Shown: positions 34,325 through 47,080 of the stretch, piece by piece | Numbering within the stretch: the stretch's first letter is position 1 | How the letters are laid out: each line of letters opens with the position of its first letter | NCBI GenBank assembly: GCA_914767715.1 | Contig: OU612071.1 | Location: forward strand, 17,356,948 to 17,420,947 | Origin: Membranipora membranacea | Taxonomy: Eukaryota; Bryozoa; Gymnolaemata; Cheilostomatida; Membraniporidae | DNA: 64,000 nucleotides | Reading direction: 5' to 3' | Program-made: the position numbers and the translations under genes | Notes under the pieces: model-generated | Databases searched by the model: none | What the model was told of the DNA's origin: nothing | What the model saw: the letters and a program-made list of their open reading frames with translations, nothing else

Positions 34325-35851
34325 ATTATCTCCCCTACTTATCAGCACAGGCTCAATATATGAGCAAGTCATCATCAGGAGATAAAAGTCATTACTATTC
34401 TATTTCGTATTTTGTTATTATCATAACATGAATAAATATCATATTTGGTATTAGCAACAAGTACTGTCACACTAAAGTGACACTTTTGACTGCAGCAGAT
34501 CTCAACTTGAGGTTATACATCTCAGGCCATCAAAGTTTTGTTATCGGGCTGTCCAGGGTCAAAAGGGGTTGTCCATACATTAGATCAGATGGGATAACTC
34601 CAAACCAAACAATTGTAGTATTTCAGCAGTATGAACATTTTCTATAATTTATTTAATTCTGCAAAGCAAGAAATACAAAGCTAGCAAAGCAGCAGTCCTC
34701 GGTTGCAACTAGAGTAAAACCAATTGAATTTCAAGCTGGCAGTCTACTGACATACCTCAGACAAAGTGGATGAAGGCTAGCGTGACAGTGGAGGTTGAGG
34801 GGGGGGGGCAGCTTCAATGCAAATTAGATCAAACATCGTCTAGATGCTGCCAACATGTATAGATATTGGCAAGGGGGAGTAGATAATTGCTGAAACACTC
34901 AACATTTTGTGGGAAACTGAATTATTTTGTCCCACATGGAAGAAATATAGGGCAGGCACTTGTATTATTAGAATTTATTAATCCACATTCTTACCATATA
35001 GATAAATAAATACATTCATGTTTGAATGAATATTTTACGATCACAGAAAGCCACAATCCTCGCTAGGTGCATATAGAAAAATAAACAGTAGGTGAAGAAT
35101 ATTCATGTAAACACGGAAATTTAAATTATCTATAAATATATAATATATTAAATTATCTTAGCTACACCTGTTTAAAGGTGAGGCAGCCTCTTTTTGGACG
35201 AACATCACAAAAATGATAACCGTGAATAATACGCGTAACAAAGCATTTAGTTTTAATATTTGTGGGCCCAGCAAGTAGGTCTCAAGCCTTGTGGCTACCA
35301 AAGCCTCGCTTGAAGAGTTATTACATTACATTGTGAGGTAACATTTTTGGACGGAATAAGAAAAAATGAATAAATCGTGAAAACAGACAAAAAAAACCAT
35401 TATTTCAACACAGAATGTAAGCAGTTAGTGAGAACATTTTATCATCCACGTTTTAAATAACTCGGGTAGAATGTTTAAAATTCCACTTATGTCCTTTTTA
35501 TTGTACAGATATTGCTCAACAATCGATTGCAAATAAATTTACTTTATAAATAACAGTGAGCCCATTCATTACCATCATTGAACATCGGCGACATCAGTTT
35601 GGTTATACTGTACAGAAAGCTAATTAGGACGGAATTATTTGTTTACACCCATCGTACATTATCATATAGGATACATGTTAAATATTACCTAGACTGTATT
35701 ATATCAAAGCTGACAAGCAGCATACATGACAAACTGCAGTCGCAAATCTTGTCCAGCCCTTGGTTGCCAACTACCATAAATGACATTAGGACAAGCTTAA
35801 GTGACATCAATGTGGATACTGATGACCTCACAGCGTGTTACGATGACATTA
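34325..35851. other. Spacer between convergent lipase and NEK genes
   Basis: Holds the lipase polyadenylation signal AATAAA at 34431-34436 (plus strand) and a possible NEK signal AATAAA at 35497-35502 (minus strand). A 10-base poly-G run lies near 34799. No further coding exon is supported; the plus frame at 35578-35889 overlaps the NEK 3' end and looks like chance. Confidence 0.55.
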
Positions 35852-38800
35852 TCACTGTAGTAGTGCTTGCTGTTGTTGAGCAGGGGTAGGGGTAGGTGGA
35901 TGGTTTTGAGCATGCTGGGCAAAATATGCGTTCATCTGTTTTGCAACCTGCAAAAAAAAATTCAGTCAGTGTTGACAGATGAAACAAATAACTTTCGTTA
36001 GATACGAGTGATTGACTGGTGAATTTGAGTTTGATGAACGCACAGATTTACACCAGTTCACTGATGGTGGAACAGTATTTCTATTTCAAGAAAGTTAAAA
36101 GGAGAGGTAACAACTTGAAGACAGGTGGCAGATATGAGCATATGTTCTTTGTAAATATTTCTAATAGTCACATATTGCTGGGTATACATAAATGTCGAGT
36201 CATCAAAAAATAGGGAGATACTACACACTTTACTACAAAATATATCTAGTGTCGTGGTTGTACCCAGAAGTGACCAAGCTAGTTTGTCATCTAAACCACG
36301 ATAACACATTACAGCAGTAAGGGCAAGAGTTAACTGGGTCGTATTTGCATGATAAAAAAATATGCCTAGTGTTGATGGAGGGTTGGAGTAGTTCTGACAT
36401 TATGGAATGCTTACTCGACGATAAGCAGTTCTGTGATTTTGTTTTAACTTGTTGAAGTATGCAACACACATACATACATTTCTGACAACAGCAAAGTATT
36501 CGGATACATTTATTTTCCAACAAGATGTTTGACATTGTTACCAGTCACTCATTTGGCAGGTACAAAAGCTTGATGAAGCTTTCTTGACTCCTAATATAGC
36601 AACCGAATTAACAGGAGAAGATTAAACAACTCAATAAGGAGTAAGGCAGCTATTCGACTTCGAATTGTGGGCTGCATTTGCAGATACGCTTCCAAGAGGA
36701 TATTGCATCTCAGTTTGATTAAAAGATAATTGGGCTGCTCAATTGACAGTCAGGATATACCTTGCCAAAAGCCCACCCTATTTATTAAGTCTTCTATGAA
36801 AGTCTGGCATAAAAACGAGGCATTATTGGAAGTCCCCAAAGTTAATATGAAATCCTTATGCAGCTTCAAAGAAAGTGAAGTCAGCCATGACAAATGGATG
36901 GTGATATGATAGTCTGAAGCCACAATGTTGTGTTTTTCTGATTCAAAGAGGGAGGGTATTGTGCCCTCTTTGTTTAGTACAAAGCGATAGTAATTAGACA
37001 TACCTCATATACATAGGCGGCATCTGGTCGTTTATTAGGGTCGGAGTTCATACAGAGTCCTACTAACTGTATCAGCTGTGGTGAATAGTGCTCAGCTACA
37101 ATACAAAAAATATGAGTACAGCCAGGGGAAACATCTGTTCAATGCCAGGGCATTTTGAATATTTGATCAAAATAAACATACGTAACCATAGGGGTGTCTT
37201 GGCGGTGGTAGTATTTTTCTCCCAACATGAAAATATTTTACTTTGGTTCCAGGGTAAGCCAACATATACTTGTCAATTGGAATTAAAAAAGAAACTAAGT
37301 GTCGTATATTTTAAACAAATTGATGCAATTATCGAAGGATTTTGATTTTTACTGCCAACTTGAAAACAGAAACTTCCGAAAACAAGAGTTGTCCTCCCAA
37401 ATAAATTAAGTTCAGAGAGCAGACAACTTGTAAGTTAGGACTTTTTATTTTGTCAAACACTCCCGAGTCGAGTGTACTCAAAAATTGCAACACTCATGGG
37501 AGCTAAAACTTTCAATAGCACATGTTAGGTACAGTGGTGCTGGTGTCTCCATGATAATATAGAGAAAGCTGTCAAAAATCTGGCTTTTCAAATAAATATA
37601 ATGTACGCGATGATGTGATTAACCAGTCTGTCAGACCGGCATAGGGGGCTAAATTTCACATAACCAAACATAGCCTTACCTTCGCACTTTGAAATTTATG
37701 GATTTTACTGTGTCTCTGTGCCTGCCATAAAATGGATTCCCATAAGACGCAAGCTTAAAAGACCCACAGTTTAGCCGGTACAGATAATGTCAGTTATCGC
37801 CTGGAGGTATCTGAGTTTTTATAAACTGACCTGAGAGCTGAGGGTAGTCACACTTTTCTATCTTCTTACACAGAGAGTAGAGATTCATCTTCTCACCCCA
37901 GAATGGACTGTGCAGAGCTGCTAACTATTGATATAAATAAAGGAGCGGCAAGTAGAATACACAGATGGTATGGTCGGGAGAAGGGGTGGGGGGAGATTGA
38001 ATTTATGAGTCAATAGTCATCGCTGCATAAAACTCTATTACAATCACTGACATAAAATCAGATGACAATATTTTCAATCTGCAGTTGTGTTATTTATCAA
38101 CGTGTGTAAATATGAGCTAAGTCAATCAAGCAGTGTAGCAATCTAGCTAGAGCAAAATCATAAATGATCAACATTTTGTTGGCATCTTTTTAACAGCATT
38201 GATGTGGTCAAAGGAAACACAGAATTCATCAAACATAGATAGATCTTCTTACAAATCATTGGAATCAATGTGGGGATGAGGAAAATATCCCAATACAACC
38301 ATAGTTCATACCTCATATAGCAGACAGCCTAATGACCAGATGTCAGATTTAAAGTTATATCCTGTCTCATGTATTCTCTCAGGTGACATGTAGTACGGTG
38401 TACCCACTGTAAATAAACGAAAAGATATATACATGTAGTACGGTGTACCCACTGTATATAACCATATTAGATGATTATATAGATGAATAACTGTTTTTTA
38501 TGCATGAAGTAAGGGGCACCCACGTTAACCAATAAGGCAGAAAAACAACTACTGCTAGACAGTAGCTCAGCGATGTTAATGTGCAGGTTAAGTTTGTCCT
38601 AGTTTTGCTACCTTCAGAATTGCTGCCGCTGAAAATAAGCAGGTTATCAGTGGAGAGGATGCAGGAATTCTAAATCGTAATTTATGTATTGTCTAATGAT
38701 CTTATAGCAGATACTACGGTTATTCACCAAAATATTGAGATGATCGTTACGAGTTTAATATTATTTATGGATAGCCTTAGAGCCATGGTGAAAAATAAAC

Positions 38801-41800
38801 CAAACACCGTGGGCGTGTGACCAGGCTACTTTCTCAGGCTACCTGGTTACTTACAGAGTGAGTACGCGTTATCAGTCTGAGAACTGAAGTATCTACCAAG
38901 TCCAAGATCTCCTAACTTTACTACTCCTTGTGCTGTGATGAATACATTCGCCGGCTTTATGTCTACAATCAGAATATGAATATTGTATAACGCGGTAAAA
39001 AGGATTATTTGGTTAAGTTTTCCTTCCCTGCTAGTTCTGAGAAGAATCTTCAACCTAGATGTTAGAACCTCCTCGCATGAATACATGATGTTACTGTGCA
39101 TCATTGAGATCAAATCAGCCAGAAACAGACCCTTGTGGGGTGTTTTGCGGACCAGTACAGAGTTGGCACTGCTGATGTACACTGAATATGGTTATGTAAG
39201 ACCAACTTATGAGATAAATAGACCGCATATTACTATGAAGTGCAGATACAAAAAATCCATCCATCATTTTGAATATTAATTGTGAAAGAAAAACATGAAG
39301 GGACACCAATGTTTTATGATGTCAATAGTCAATAGTTCAACTTCAGCCAACTTTTATATTAAAAGATCCCGCACTGTTAAGCGAGGACAATCGATACTTG
39401 CAAACCCAAAGTATATTTAGTTGAAAATAATTTATTTTTTGTTTTATGACTATCATTACTGTTTGCTACATCCAAGGGTTTTTATTTCATTTTAGAAGCC
39501 TGCACCTCTTTTTATCTGTAAAAATCTCTGGAGAGAGAGTATTAAATTAAACAAACAAACAAACAGAAAGTCTCATTCTGATAAATGAGTTCAAAATGAG
39601 CGATAGACTTACCTCTGTGCATAATACGTTTAGAGTGCATGTGTTCTATAGCACTACATATCTGTATAAAGTATTTCCATATAGTTTTCTCAGGTATCAG
39701 TCTGTTCTGCGTGCGGAAATACTGAAACAAGAAATAATACAGTGAGGACAACTCCAGTGGTCAAGTACAAATCAAGCTATAAGGGAGCAGGGCTCAAGTT
39801 CTTGCAGACGGAAAACTTGCCAATTTAAAAAGGCTGGGTGTTGTGATATTTATGATTTGCTTTCATTGACTTAATGTCATTACTTTATTGAAACTCCCAA
39901 CCAAGCTAGCAAAGATAAGCGCTAGCTCAAATTAAGCCACCCAAAACTAGCAAAACTAGGCTTCAGTTAGTATTTACTCCCATATGGTGTCAGCTCCGAG
40001 AAAAGAGGTAATATTCAGACGTTATGATTTACAAGAAGTTGATGGGCATACCTTGACCATCCTCGATAAGTCGCCTGCATCAGCCAGTTCTAGGACTATA
40101 TTCAGTTCGTTCTCCTCGACGAATGACGATAGATATCTGATCACATTAGGGTGTCCCAGTTGCTGGAAACAAAAAAATAAACAAACATGTTGTCAAACAT
40201 AGACTCCTCAATAACTAAACTTAAATTTTAGACCAGCGGAGTAAAAACAGGACTAAAACTAATGAGCAGCTTATCCTTGTGTGTGTCATGACAGTTAAAT
40301 GGTTTTCCAATTAGCTTACTCTTCACACCTAGGTCCAACAATATTATATTTTCGGAGGGCCTTCCCACGTCATCCTAACACTTACGGGTCTGCAGAAACT
40401 TTTTACACGATCACACTAATATACACGTGGGAGTATATGAGGCATCCACTGTCATCACAAATCTGTCAAAACAGTAATGCTCGACTCCTTTTGCTCTGTC
40501 CTTGGAGGCTCATTCAATCAGATCACAATTATTCCTAGAAACTGTTTATAGCCTGCGGGGAACTTTTTTAGATGAAATCTGGTAAGGTATTGAAATCAAG
40601 GCATAGGCCTACTGTTGTCTGATCAATCCATAAACATATAAATACGGACCAATCAATACATTTAAAACTGGCCCATTTCATGACCAAAATATCTTTCCAC
40701 CCACATCAGTTTTACAAACAAGTTTGCCCCTGGCTAATCATATGTTCAAGGTCTTTGTCAGCTTGTTTGCTGTTGGTGTTTTGACCAAGAGGTGTAGTCC
40801 CACCCACTCCAATCCCCCCATGAGGTTACTTGTTTTGCAGCAATCTTTCTCCTAAAGTTGTAGCATATGCTTCCTAGCTGTTGTCTAGTCACTGCAAACA
40901 GTGATTTATCCAATCATGCATTCATACAGATAACTCACCTCAATCAAAAGGGACCTTGGAATTGGACACCCCTTTCCCCAACTCCTCCCCTCCCACATTA
41001 TTAATATGGATCAGTAGCAAGGTAATCGCCAGGTCATTGCATGTGTGAATGTTATTGTGCAGCGGCTTACAATTGATTATTGATAATCCTAACTAATTGA
41101 AAGAGAAGTTACACAATATTATACAATAACCCCACACTCAAAACTAACAAAGGCCTATTCTCTATAACCTATTGATTCTATCAACAACATAAACTTAGAT
41201 TAACCGAGCGGCAGCAAACCAACTCTAGCAGGCAGCAAACCTGAGAAATATACTTGTCAGCTTTGTGCCTTGAGACTTTGTGGGAAATCATTATGACTTT
41301 GAGAATATTCTGAAGGCTAGAGGCAGAAACTTTCTCTGTCATGTGGAACAGACTTGGACCGACCATACAATATGCTGAAAATCAATGCCGCATGAAAATT
41401 ATCATTTGGCTTGGAATGGCAAAAAACACAGATAATAAATTGTTCCCACTCAAAGTTCTGCATTACAGAAATTTCATGAATAACAAACTTTTAACCCCAT
41501 AGCATCATAGACCTTAGAAGTAGATTCGCCCCGGACATACTTGGTACATCGATCATGACAACCAGTATAAGTCATATAGTACAACATACTCTACCACCCT
41601 AATGTATTAATAGTGGTTTGTTCCATGGGTAAAGTTTTGTTATTCAAGGCCTACTATAGACCCAGAATTTCTATCTATTTATCAGCCACCATGTTAGTAC
41701 CTAATTGAATGATACCATATTACCAAATAGTAAGTATACATCCTTACTCTGTGATATTATCTTCTATCCCTATTTAGACGGTTTTGATAATCTGGTTAAT

Positions 41801-44460
41801 CTCGAAAGGTGAATAAACCTGATGGAATTTGAATTTTATACCTTGGTCACTTCCGTTAACATTGGAGTGACATTGAGATTAAAATACCAAACAGTTGTTT
41901 ACTTGTGAGTCATAGTTATATGCTCACATTGCACAATCAGCAGTATGCAAACTTAACCAGTCTCAGATGTCAATATTAACGTCACAAACGAGCCGCACCG
42001 ACTGACCAAACGTCTACTGTATGATAAGGGGTAACTAGAACTGTGATAAGAGACAAGTGTCAAGCTTATATACTCATTATATGGGAAGGGAAACAAAGTT
42101 AAACTTAAAATTGACGTAGCTTAACTCCCGGGAGATATGAAACCACAACCTCAGATATGTGAGGCATTGTTTAAAGGCCGACATTATGAAGCAGGAATAT
42201 AAACCCCTGATGGTGATGGTGAACTGGAGCGAGCAAGCAAGATGTACATCCCCCCTTCCCATACCATCAAAAGGACTGCCTAACCACTCGCTATCTACCA
42301 TGTTTTTGCATTGGAGGAAACTAGCACTTATAACGCAATTACCAAAAGATTTTAACAGATGCAAATATATCCTAGTTGATGTAGATCTGCATTCATACCA
42401 GCAGGCCAACATCTAGCAGGCTAGCAATCATTTACTCACTAGACATTATGGAATCAGAATATTGACGAGGGTCGCCTTCGTGACAAACAAAGATGGTGTA
42501 AGAAGATGTGGACGATCCCACAGGGATGAGCAATCACGCTATCAGGTGAAATCAGAACACACAAACCCAATAAATCAATAACTGAACCAGTGATTGTGAG
42601 AAAGAAAGAGACTGTCAACTTACAGCCATAACTGCCATTGAAAAGTACTTGCAGCTAAATGTTGACCAACTTCTGACATATAATACTTTAGAACATACAA
42701 GCTGTTCCATAACAGGCAAGACATCGAGCAGCTCAAAGCCAAGGGGGCCCGACCTTGGCGCTTGTAGCAGTAATGAAATAACAAAAAATTTGAACCAACT
42801 ATCGCTTCTGCGTTAACATTTATGCCCTACATTTTCAAAGTTTTCCTACAGCCATTTTGAGCCAAGCAGTCCCCCTTCTTTTCCAAAAACAAATAATCGC
42901 CGATAATATAAACTAAAGAGGCACATAGACTGGTTATGCTTGATACTCTAGAAACGCCGGCCTTGGACTGAAATCTCTTGCACTCATTTTATTATAAATT
43001 TTCTCAATAACTAGCATATTCTTCATCAGTTTTAGAAGAGGCTCTCTGATTGGGACTTCCGACCCGACCACATTAATCACATTGATTATCATGCTAAGTT
43101 TTGACATAGGCCCACCCTCCCCATTGTCCAGCATAGAGAGCAGTTATAGACTACAAACTTACTTTGAGCAAATCTATTTCCTTTATACAGTCTGTTCGAG
43201 CTTTAACATCCATCATCTCAAATATCTACAAGCAAAGTGTAAGATGCAAAAAGTACATATGGGAGTATGCATAGTTTGGATACACAGGGCAGAGAGACTG
43301 TTACAATGATTTTGCCAGATAGGTTCAAAACACCAGATCACCACCCTCCCCCTCGCCAACTAAGAATAGAGCTCACAGCCGAAGTAGGCTAGTCATCTGA
43401 CACATTCAGACACTGTTTTTCCATTGAGCAAATAACAGCTTGAAGCCTTCGCAGACTAAATATCCTGCTCGGTTGACAAAAAAAGTAAAAGAATCTCATA
43501 GTCCATACATCATCATTTGTGTATTGCTGTAACCTGGGTGTGTGGTTGGGTCCAAAATGGTTTGACGCGATATGTCGATGGACACCCCCTGTCCAAGCGT
43601 CAACAAAGAGACATGATACTGTAAAGATAAATTGCAGATGTACATACTTGCACTTTCTTGAGGGCTACAATAGTCCCGTCTATTTTGTTTTTGGCTCTGT
43701 ATACACAACTAAATTGTCCTTTTCCAATCTGCTTATCAATATCAAAATTCTTCAGTGTAGAGTAGATATTATCAGGGTCGTGACTCGTCAACATCTGTAA
43801 AACAAACACGAAAAGCTTCGTAAAATATGCAAGTCAGACTTTAAAACTGGAGTCTGTCATTTAGAATTAGAGATGAAAATTATCACTATCACTTAGCACA
43901 AAAACCATCGCTCATTTTGCCTTTCAATAAGACAAATACGTTCCAAAACCTTTCATTCTCATTCAGAATGTATAAGGTTCAATCAATGAGTGAGCCGTTT
44001 GGGAACAAGAACCCTAGCAGGTCACACAGATGTCGGTGTTTTTTAAGTGAAAGGCTTCCCCGGACCAGTTATTTCTACTCATTTCATAAGCAACAAGAAC
44101 ACTGTACAATTGCTAATGAGACCTAGATTTAAAGTTGATCCAATGCGCACTTCAGAGAAACTACAACTTTTGCTAAGACCAACCATGCATTCATCAGTGA
44201 TAAAATCAAATAATCATTTCAAGTTGCTTGTGCAGGTCTTTCAGATCACGCGGGCAAAGTATGTTTAACACAGTCAGCAAATGACAAGTGGCATTTCATA
44301 GCAGTTATAACAGATGATAACAATTCTCACACATGCCAAATCATGACTACAGGCCTATATATGCGTATTTAGATCATAATAAGGTGAGTGTACAATATTT
44401 TACCTGAATATCACCAGAGAAATCCTCTACAACCATTTCAGTCATTTCAGCTCCTGCCAT
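35852..44460 (-). CDS. NEK7: NEK6/NEK7-type NIMA-related mitotic kinase
   Basis: Exons (minus): 44404-44460, 43648-43794, 43163-43225, 40052-40162, 39613-39721, 38855-38962, 38312-38406, 37831-37924, 37004-37095, 35852-35947; phases agree, giving 323 residues (human NEK7 has 302). The Gly-rich loop is [12 protein letters not shown], the Lys is in VALKKVQ, and helix C is in [10 protein letters not shown]. The hinge region is [15 protein letters not shown], the catalytic loop [11 protein letters not shown], the metal motif DLG, and the activation segment runs through [16 protein letters not shown]. These match NEK6/7 closely; in vertebrates they work downstream of NEK9 in spindle assembly, and NEK7 also in NLRP3 signalling. 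NEK6 and NEK7 cannot be separated here, and an invertebrate may have one ancestral gene. After the normal end (AYVYEVAKQMNA) there is an extra Pro/Gln-rich tail of about 23 residues. Confidence 0.93.
38386..38456 (-). repeat. Duplicated 3' splice site of NEK exon 7 (45-bp tandem repeat)
   Basis: The block ACATGTAGTACGGTGTACCC plus ACTGTA occurs at 38386 and again at 38431. On the minus strand this gives two acceptors, exon starts 38406 and 38451, exactly 45 nt apart. The intervening 45 nt have no stop in the kinase frame. Confidence 0.85.
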
Positions 44461-46597
44461 TGTCCACCTTTTTAAATGTTCAAGTAGACGACTGCTGAAG
44501 AACCTGCACTTTGAGAGCCGATGTATGAAAAAGACCAAGCTAGTACTCTGCTTGTGTCACCTCAATAACCTTCAGTAAGCAGATCTATGGTACCATTGTT
44601 ATATATACGCCAGCCTAGCTTGTTATAGTAAACATCAATAGCTGTTCAGTTTCTACCTTCCTATACCTACTCTGGGCTGTGCACTGTACCTAAAACAGAT
44701 AGTATACAGGTCTTCAGATGTCATAAGATATTGTGAGGCAGTCTTCAGGGCTAATACAAGATCCAAAACATCTCACACTCAAAACAAAAGATTTGGGAGG
44801 ATGTCAAATAAACATAGGCCTACGGCTTTCGTAGGACTCATGTCATATTTGCCTTTCAGACAGGGTTATTTTTGTTATTGTCTGTATATACTTTCTGATA
44901 TCATCACCTTCTATTGCAATAATACTAGTATATCAAAACCAGTATGTCTGCAATTTTGGAACGATTGTTTCATCAGAATTTCACTTTGTTTAGAATTCAC
45001 TTCATCTTAAGGTTTAGGTTCGTAAAAAGCTGGCTATCACATAGGCCTTTAGCTGAGCATCACACCATTATCAAAGGCCCTGGCAAGCCTGTATATCTCC
45101 CTGTCTAGTATCAACCACTGTATATCAGATATGGGGTAAATACAGACTAGCTTGTCCAAAGGGCCCATGCGAGTTATGTTCGAAAATGCCCATTGTTTAC
45201 GCCATCAACATCAATGGAAAAGGTACACAAGGTACCAAGGCTAAAATGTTGATACAGTTTTTGCATCTTATCTCAATCCTACATTTAATCACTCATCACA
45301 ATTATAAACTGAATGACTATTAGACATATATATAAGTTGCTCAATCAATTAACTAGTCCTACTACTAGTTAGTTAGTACAACTAATTAATTTACTACCCT
45401 ACTACTAGGACTAGGTGGCTATTGCTGCTGGAAATCCTGAAAGGTCCAGCAGATAATACTAACTAAACCTGAGGATGAAACACAATCAATCAATGCCTGT
45501 GGAAATGTATAACAACTTGAAATTTAACTGCAATAAAAGGAAGAAAATGTAAGTACAACTACTCCCCAGTATTATAGTAATAGATTATTTATAGGGAGGA
45601 GAGAAAAAACCAGATAAAGATTTTATTATGACTTCAGTTCAACTAACTACTAAGAACAACATTAACAACATTAAGTCATATTCATGAAATACAGTTAGTC
45701 ACTGAGTATAATCAAACACACATACCTTTGATTGAAAAGGGTAGTGGCAATATCTTGATATTGCTAGTGACAAGAAATGCAGAAAAACCGGTCTTTAGAG
45801 TGCTAATGACATATAAATTTGTATAAAATCTCCAGGGACATTCTACCCAGAATGCCCTTACTTCCGGTAGTCTCATTTATGTCTTCTTGACCCAAGTTTA
45901 TGAGAACGCTCCAATAGGACAAGGGCGAACTAATGTGTTTTATGTTTTTCGTGAGTATTGGTGCTATTTCATTAGACCATGTGGCCATCATTTTTTCAAG
46001 GTCACAAGAAAAATACTTTCCCAAAAATAATACATATATTTATCATACCAAAGTCATAATCAATATCAATCAAAAAGAGCAGATATTGCACCACATTGAT
46101 TCTGAAATCAAATGCAATTGATTTAATGGAGTAAACTTGAATGTTGGTGAGTACAAAAATCAGCTCAATATCATAGAAATTCAACCCCAAATGAATGACT
46201 TGAGTGAAAGTTTTTGAGTAATGTGAAATGACTTGAGTAGGTTTTTGGGAAAGACCTACTCCTAACCTTACTAAGAAAGAAGGCTAAGGCTAAGAGTAAG
46301 TTAGTACAAGTTGGTTATATTGTTTTATGTTAAGTGAAATTGTTACCCAACACTCATTCTGCCCACTCTACTCTACTGCCCGTCACACTATCTAAGTCTG
46401 TGGGGTAAAGTTGTACTAGATTACAGATATGCTTGTAATATATCTGTACACTAATACTGTGGATATGGTTGCTGCTGTTGTGGTTCATAACCAACAACAA
46501 TAAATAAATAACAATATTGAATATTATATGTTTAATAATTTATCTGAAGACTAGCCTGCATGATTTCATGCATTACAAGTATTTATGCAGTTCTGAA

Positions 46598-47070
46598 TCA
46601 TGGGCCCCTGGGACTTACATGTCTTTACTTTGCCAATGTCCACTATCAACCACCCAAAAAACACCAAACAGGGTAAGACAAAAGCAAATTATTTTTTTAC
46701 AACCTACCTTGAAATCTCTCACACTAACTCACACCTCCTTCCTCTATCATTTGCTTCAGGTTTGAAGGTTCTAGCACAAACAGAGCTGACTTTATGGACC
46801 AGAGAAAAAAGATGCCTCTACAAAATTCATTCATTTCATTTGTGAATTTTGTAGAGGCATCTTTTTTCTCTGGTCCATAAAGTCAGCTCTGTTTGTTCTA
46901 GAACCTTCAAAGCTGAAGCAAATGATAGAGGAAGGAGGTGTAAGTTAGTGTGAGAGATTTCAAGGTAGGTTGTAACAAAAAAAAATTTTGTGTCTTACCC
47001 TGTTTAGTGTTTTTTGGGTGGTCGATAGTGGACATTGGCAAAGTAAAGACATGTAAGTCCCAGGGGCCCA
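46598..47070. mobile_element. Foldback transposon with perfect 10-bp target duplication
   Basis: The two halves are almost complementary over their whole length: TGGGCCCCTGGGACTTACAT at the left and ATGTAAGTCCCAGGGGCCCA at the right, and in the centre AAAAAAGATGCCTCTACAAA with its complement around a 20-base loop. The direct repeat AGTTCTGAAT stands at 46588-46597 and 47071-47080. A 9-10 bp duplication with very long inverted repeats is typical of Mutator-like or foldback elements. Open frames in it on both strands are mirror images and not genes. Confidence 0.9.
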
Positions 47071-47080
47071 AGTTCTGAAT

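Noticed and set aside
35578-35889. 103-codon plus-strand frame
   Set aside because: It overlaps the terminal NEK exon in antisense and has no recognisable features.
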